Assembly: GCA_934561175.1 (NCBI GenBank)
Contig: CAKTFW010000021.1
Coordinates: 1-22,596 of the forward strand
DNA: 22,596 nt
Direction of reading: 5' to 3'
DNA from: an uncultured Oscillospiraceae bacterium
GTDB taxonomy: Bacteria > Bacillota > Clostridia > Oscillospirales > Oscillospiraceae
A program made the translations under genes and the position numbers. The notes below the pieces were generated by a model. The model searched no databases, was not told where the DNA came from, and worked only from the letters and a program-made list of their open reading frames with translations. Positions 22,072 to 22,596 of the stretch are shown here, one piece after another. The number at the start of each line of letters is the position of its first letter. The stretch's first letter is position 1.

Positions 22072-22596
22072 TTATCGATTCCGTCTGTCAAGCTTTTTTG
22101 ACAACATCATGCCAAGTCCCTGCAAAATTTGGACGATCACAACCAGCACAACAACCGAGACAATCATGATATCGCCCTCCCAGCGGTAATAGCCATAGGT
22201 GATGGAAATAGCGCCCAAGCCACCGCCGCCGATTACGCCGGCCATTGCAGAATAACCCAAGATGGTGCCAACCGCAATGGTAGCACCAACAATCAGAGAG
22301 GTCCTTGCCTCAACCAATAAAACACGCAGAATGATGGTCATTGTGCCGGCCCCCATACTCTGAGCAGCTTCTACGACGCCCTTGTCCACTTCCTGCAGAG
22401 AAGATTCCACCATACGGGCGATAAACGGCGCAGCAGCAATTGTCAGCGGTACGATAGTCGCTGTGGAGCCATAGCTCTTTCCGACGATCATATTTGTCAG
22501 CGGCATCACCAAAATCAGTAAAATCAGGAACGGGATACTGCGGAGAATGTTGGCAATAAAATCCATCACTTTATAAATCGGTGCATTGGGTCGAAT
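22072..22596 (-). CDS. metI: Methionine ABC transporter permease MetI, 5' end beyond the window
   Basis: 174 residues of the C-terminal and central part; the frame is open to the window edge (residues IRPNAPIYKV precede the first possible internal start). RSIPFLILLILVMPLTNMIVG, AAPFIARMVESSLQEVDKGVVEAAQSMGAGTMTI (the EAA loop) and the glycine-rich SAMAGVIGGGGLGAISITYGYYRWEGDIM are the MetI signature. About 40 residues and the start are missing. The stop is followed after 87 bases by metQ; the gap holds metQ's ribosome binding site and possibly a weak internal promoter (TATAAT on the minus strand next to the metI stop). Confidence 0.95.
   Translation of the reverse strand: MRPNAPIYKVMDFIANILRSIPFLILLILVMPLTNMIVGKSYGSTATIVPLTIAAAPFIARMVESSLQEVDKGVVEAAQSMGAGTMTIILRVLLVEARTSLIVGATIAVGTILGYSAMAGVIGGGGLGAISITYGYYRWEGDIMIVSVVVLVVIVQILQGLGMMLSKKLDRRNR

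Noticed and set aside
1..22596. CRISPR arrays, tRNA or rRNA genes, complete insertion sequences
   Set aside because: No regularly spaced repeats, no cloverleaf apart from the tRNA-like part of tmRNA, and no intact transposase were seen.

Overview
The window looks like a chromosome segment of a Gram-positive anaerobe of the Clostridia, most likely an Oscillospirales/Ruminococcaceae-type gut bacterium. This rests on strong purine-rich ribosome binding sites, a Gram-positive LexA box (GAAC-N4-GTTC), several LxxC lipoprotein signals, MBOAT+DHHW and DUF4358-type proteins, and a tmRNA with an NDN-type tag. The lineage is an inference, not something I could search.

Layout. 1-2170 (minus): a metal-resistance operon with an ArsR/SmtB repressor, a stand-alone HMA metallochaperone and a CadA-like P-type ATPase that runs off the left edge. 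2183-3521 (minus): a Y-family DNA polymerase under a textbook SOS box. 3577-5119 (plus): smpB, a cyclophilin and ssrA (tmRNA), so both partners of trans-translation are adjacent. 5120-6480 (plus): an AT-richer patch directly behind ssrA with a VOC protein and a YafY-type regulator. The regulator lacks a normal start codon, carries an intrinsic terminator inside its reading frame, and ends at a pentanucleotide repeat joined to the beheaded 3' part of a flavoprotein gene. 6755-8071: a long structured leader and a CDF metal exporter. 8138-11634: an Ig-like/DUF4358 lipoprotein, an MBOAT O-acyltransferase and a DHHW protein, a likely surface-glycan acylation set. 11691-13833 (minus): uraA-upp, uracil uptake and salvage. 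14073-15642: a gene graveyard holding a PF06541 fragment, the C-terminal end of a large serine recombinase, and an in-frame MarR-MATE chimera still behind what looks like its MarR-controlled promoter. 15851-18381 (plus): a three-gene polar amino-acid ABC transporter. 18380-20961 (minus): iron-type alcohol dehydrogenase and aldehyde dehydrogenase as an operon. 21042-22596 (minus): metQ and the 3' part of metI of a methionine ABC importer.

Most of the window is ordinary housekeeping and transport. The unusual places are (i) the CDF leader at 6943-7144, which can form two mutually exclusive hairpins, the second followed by a U-run; (ii) the post-ssrA patch with its frame-switching TACTT repeat; (iii) the MarR-MATE fusion; and (iv) the lipoprotein/MBOAT/DHHW set. 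I did not find a CRISPR array, a phage, a toxin-antitoxin pair or a complete mobile element.
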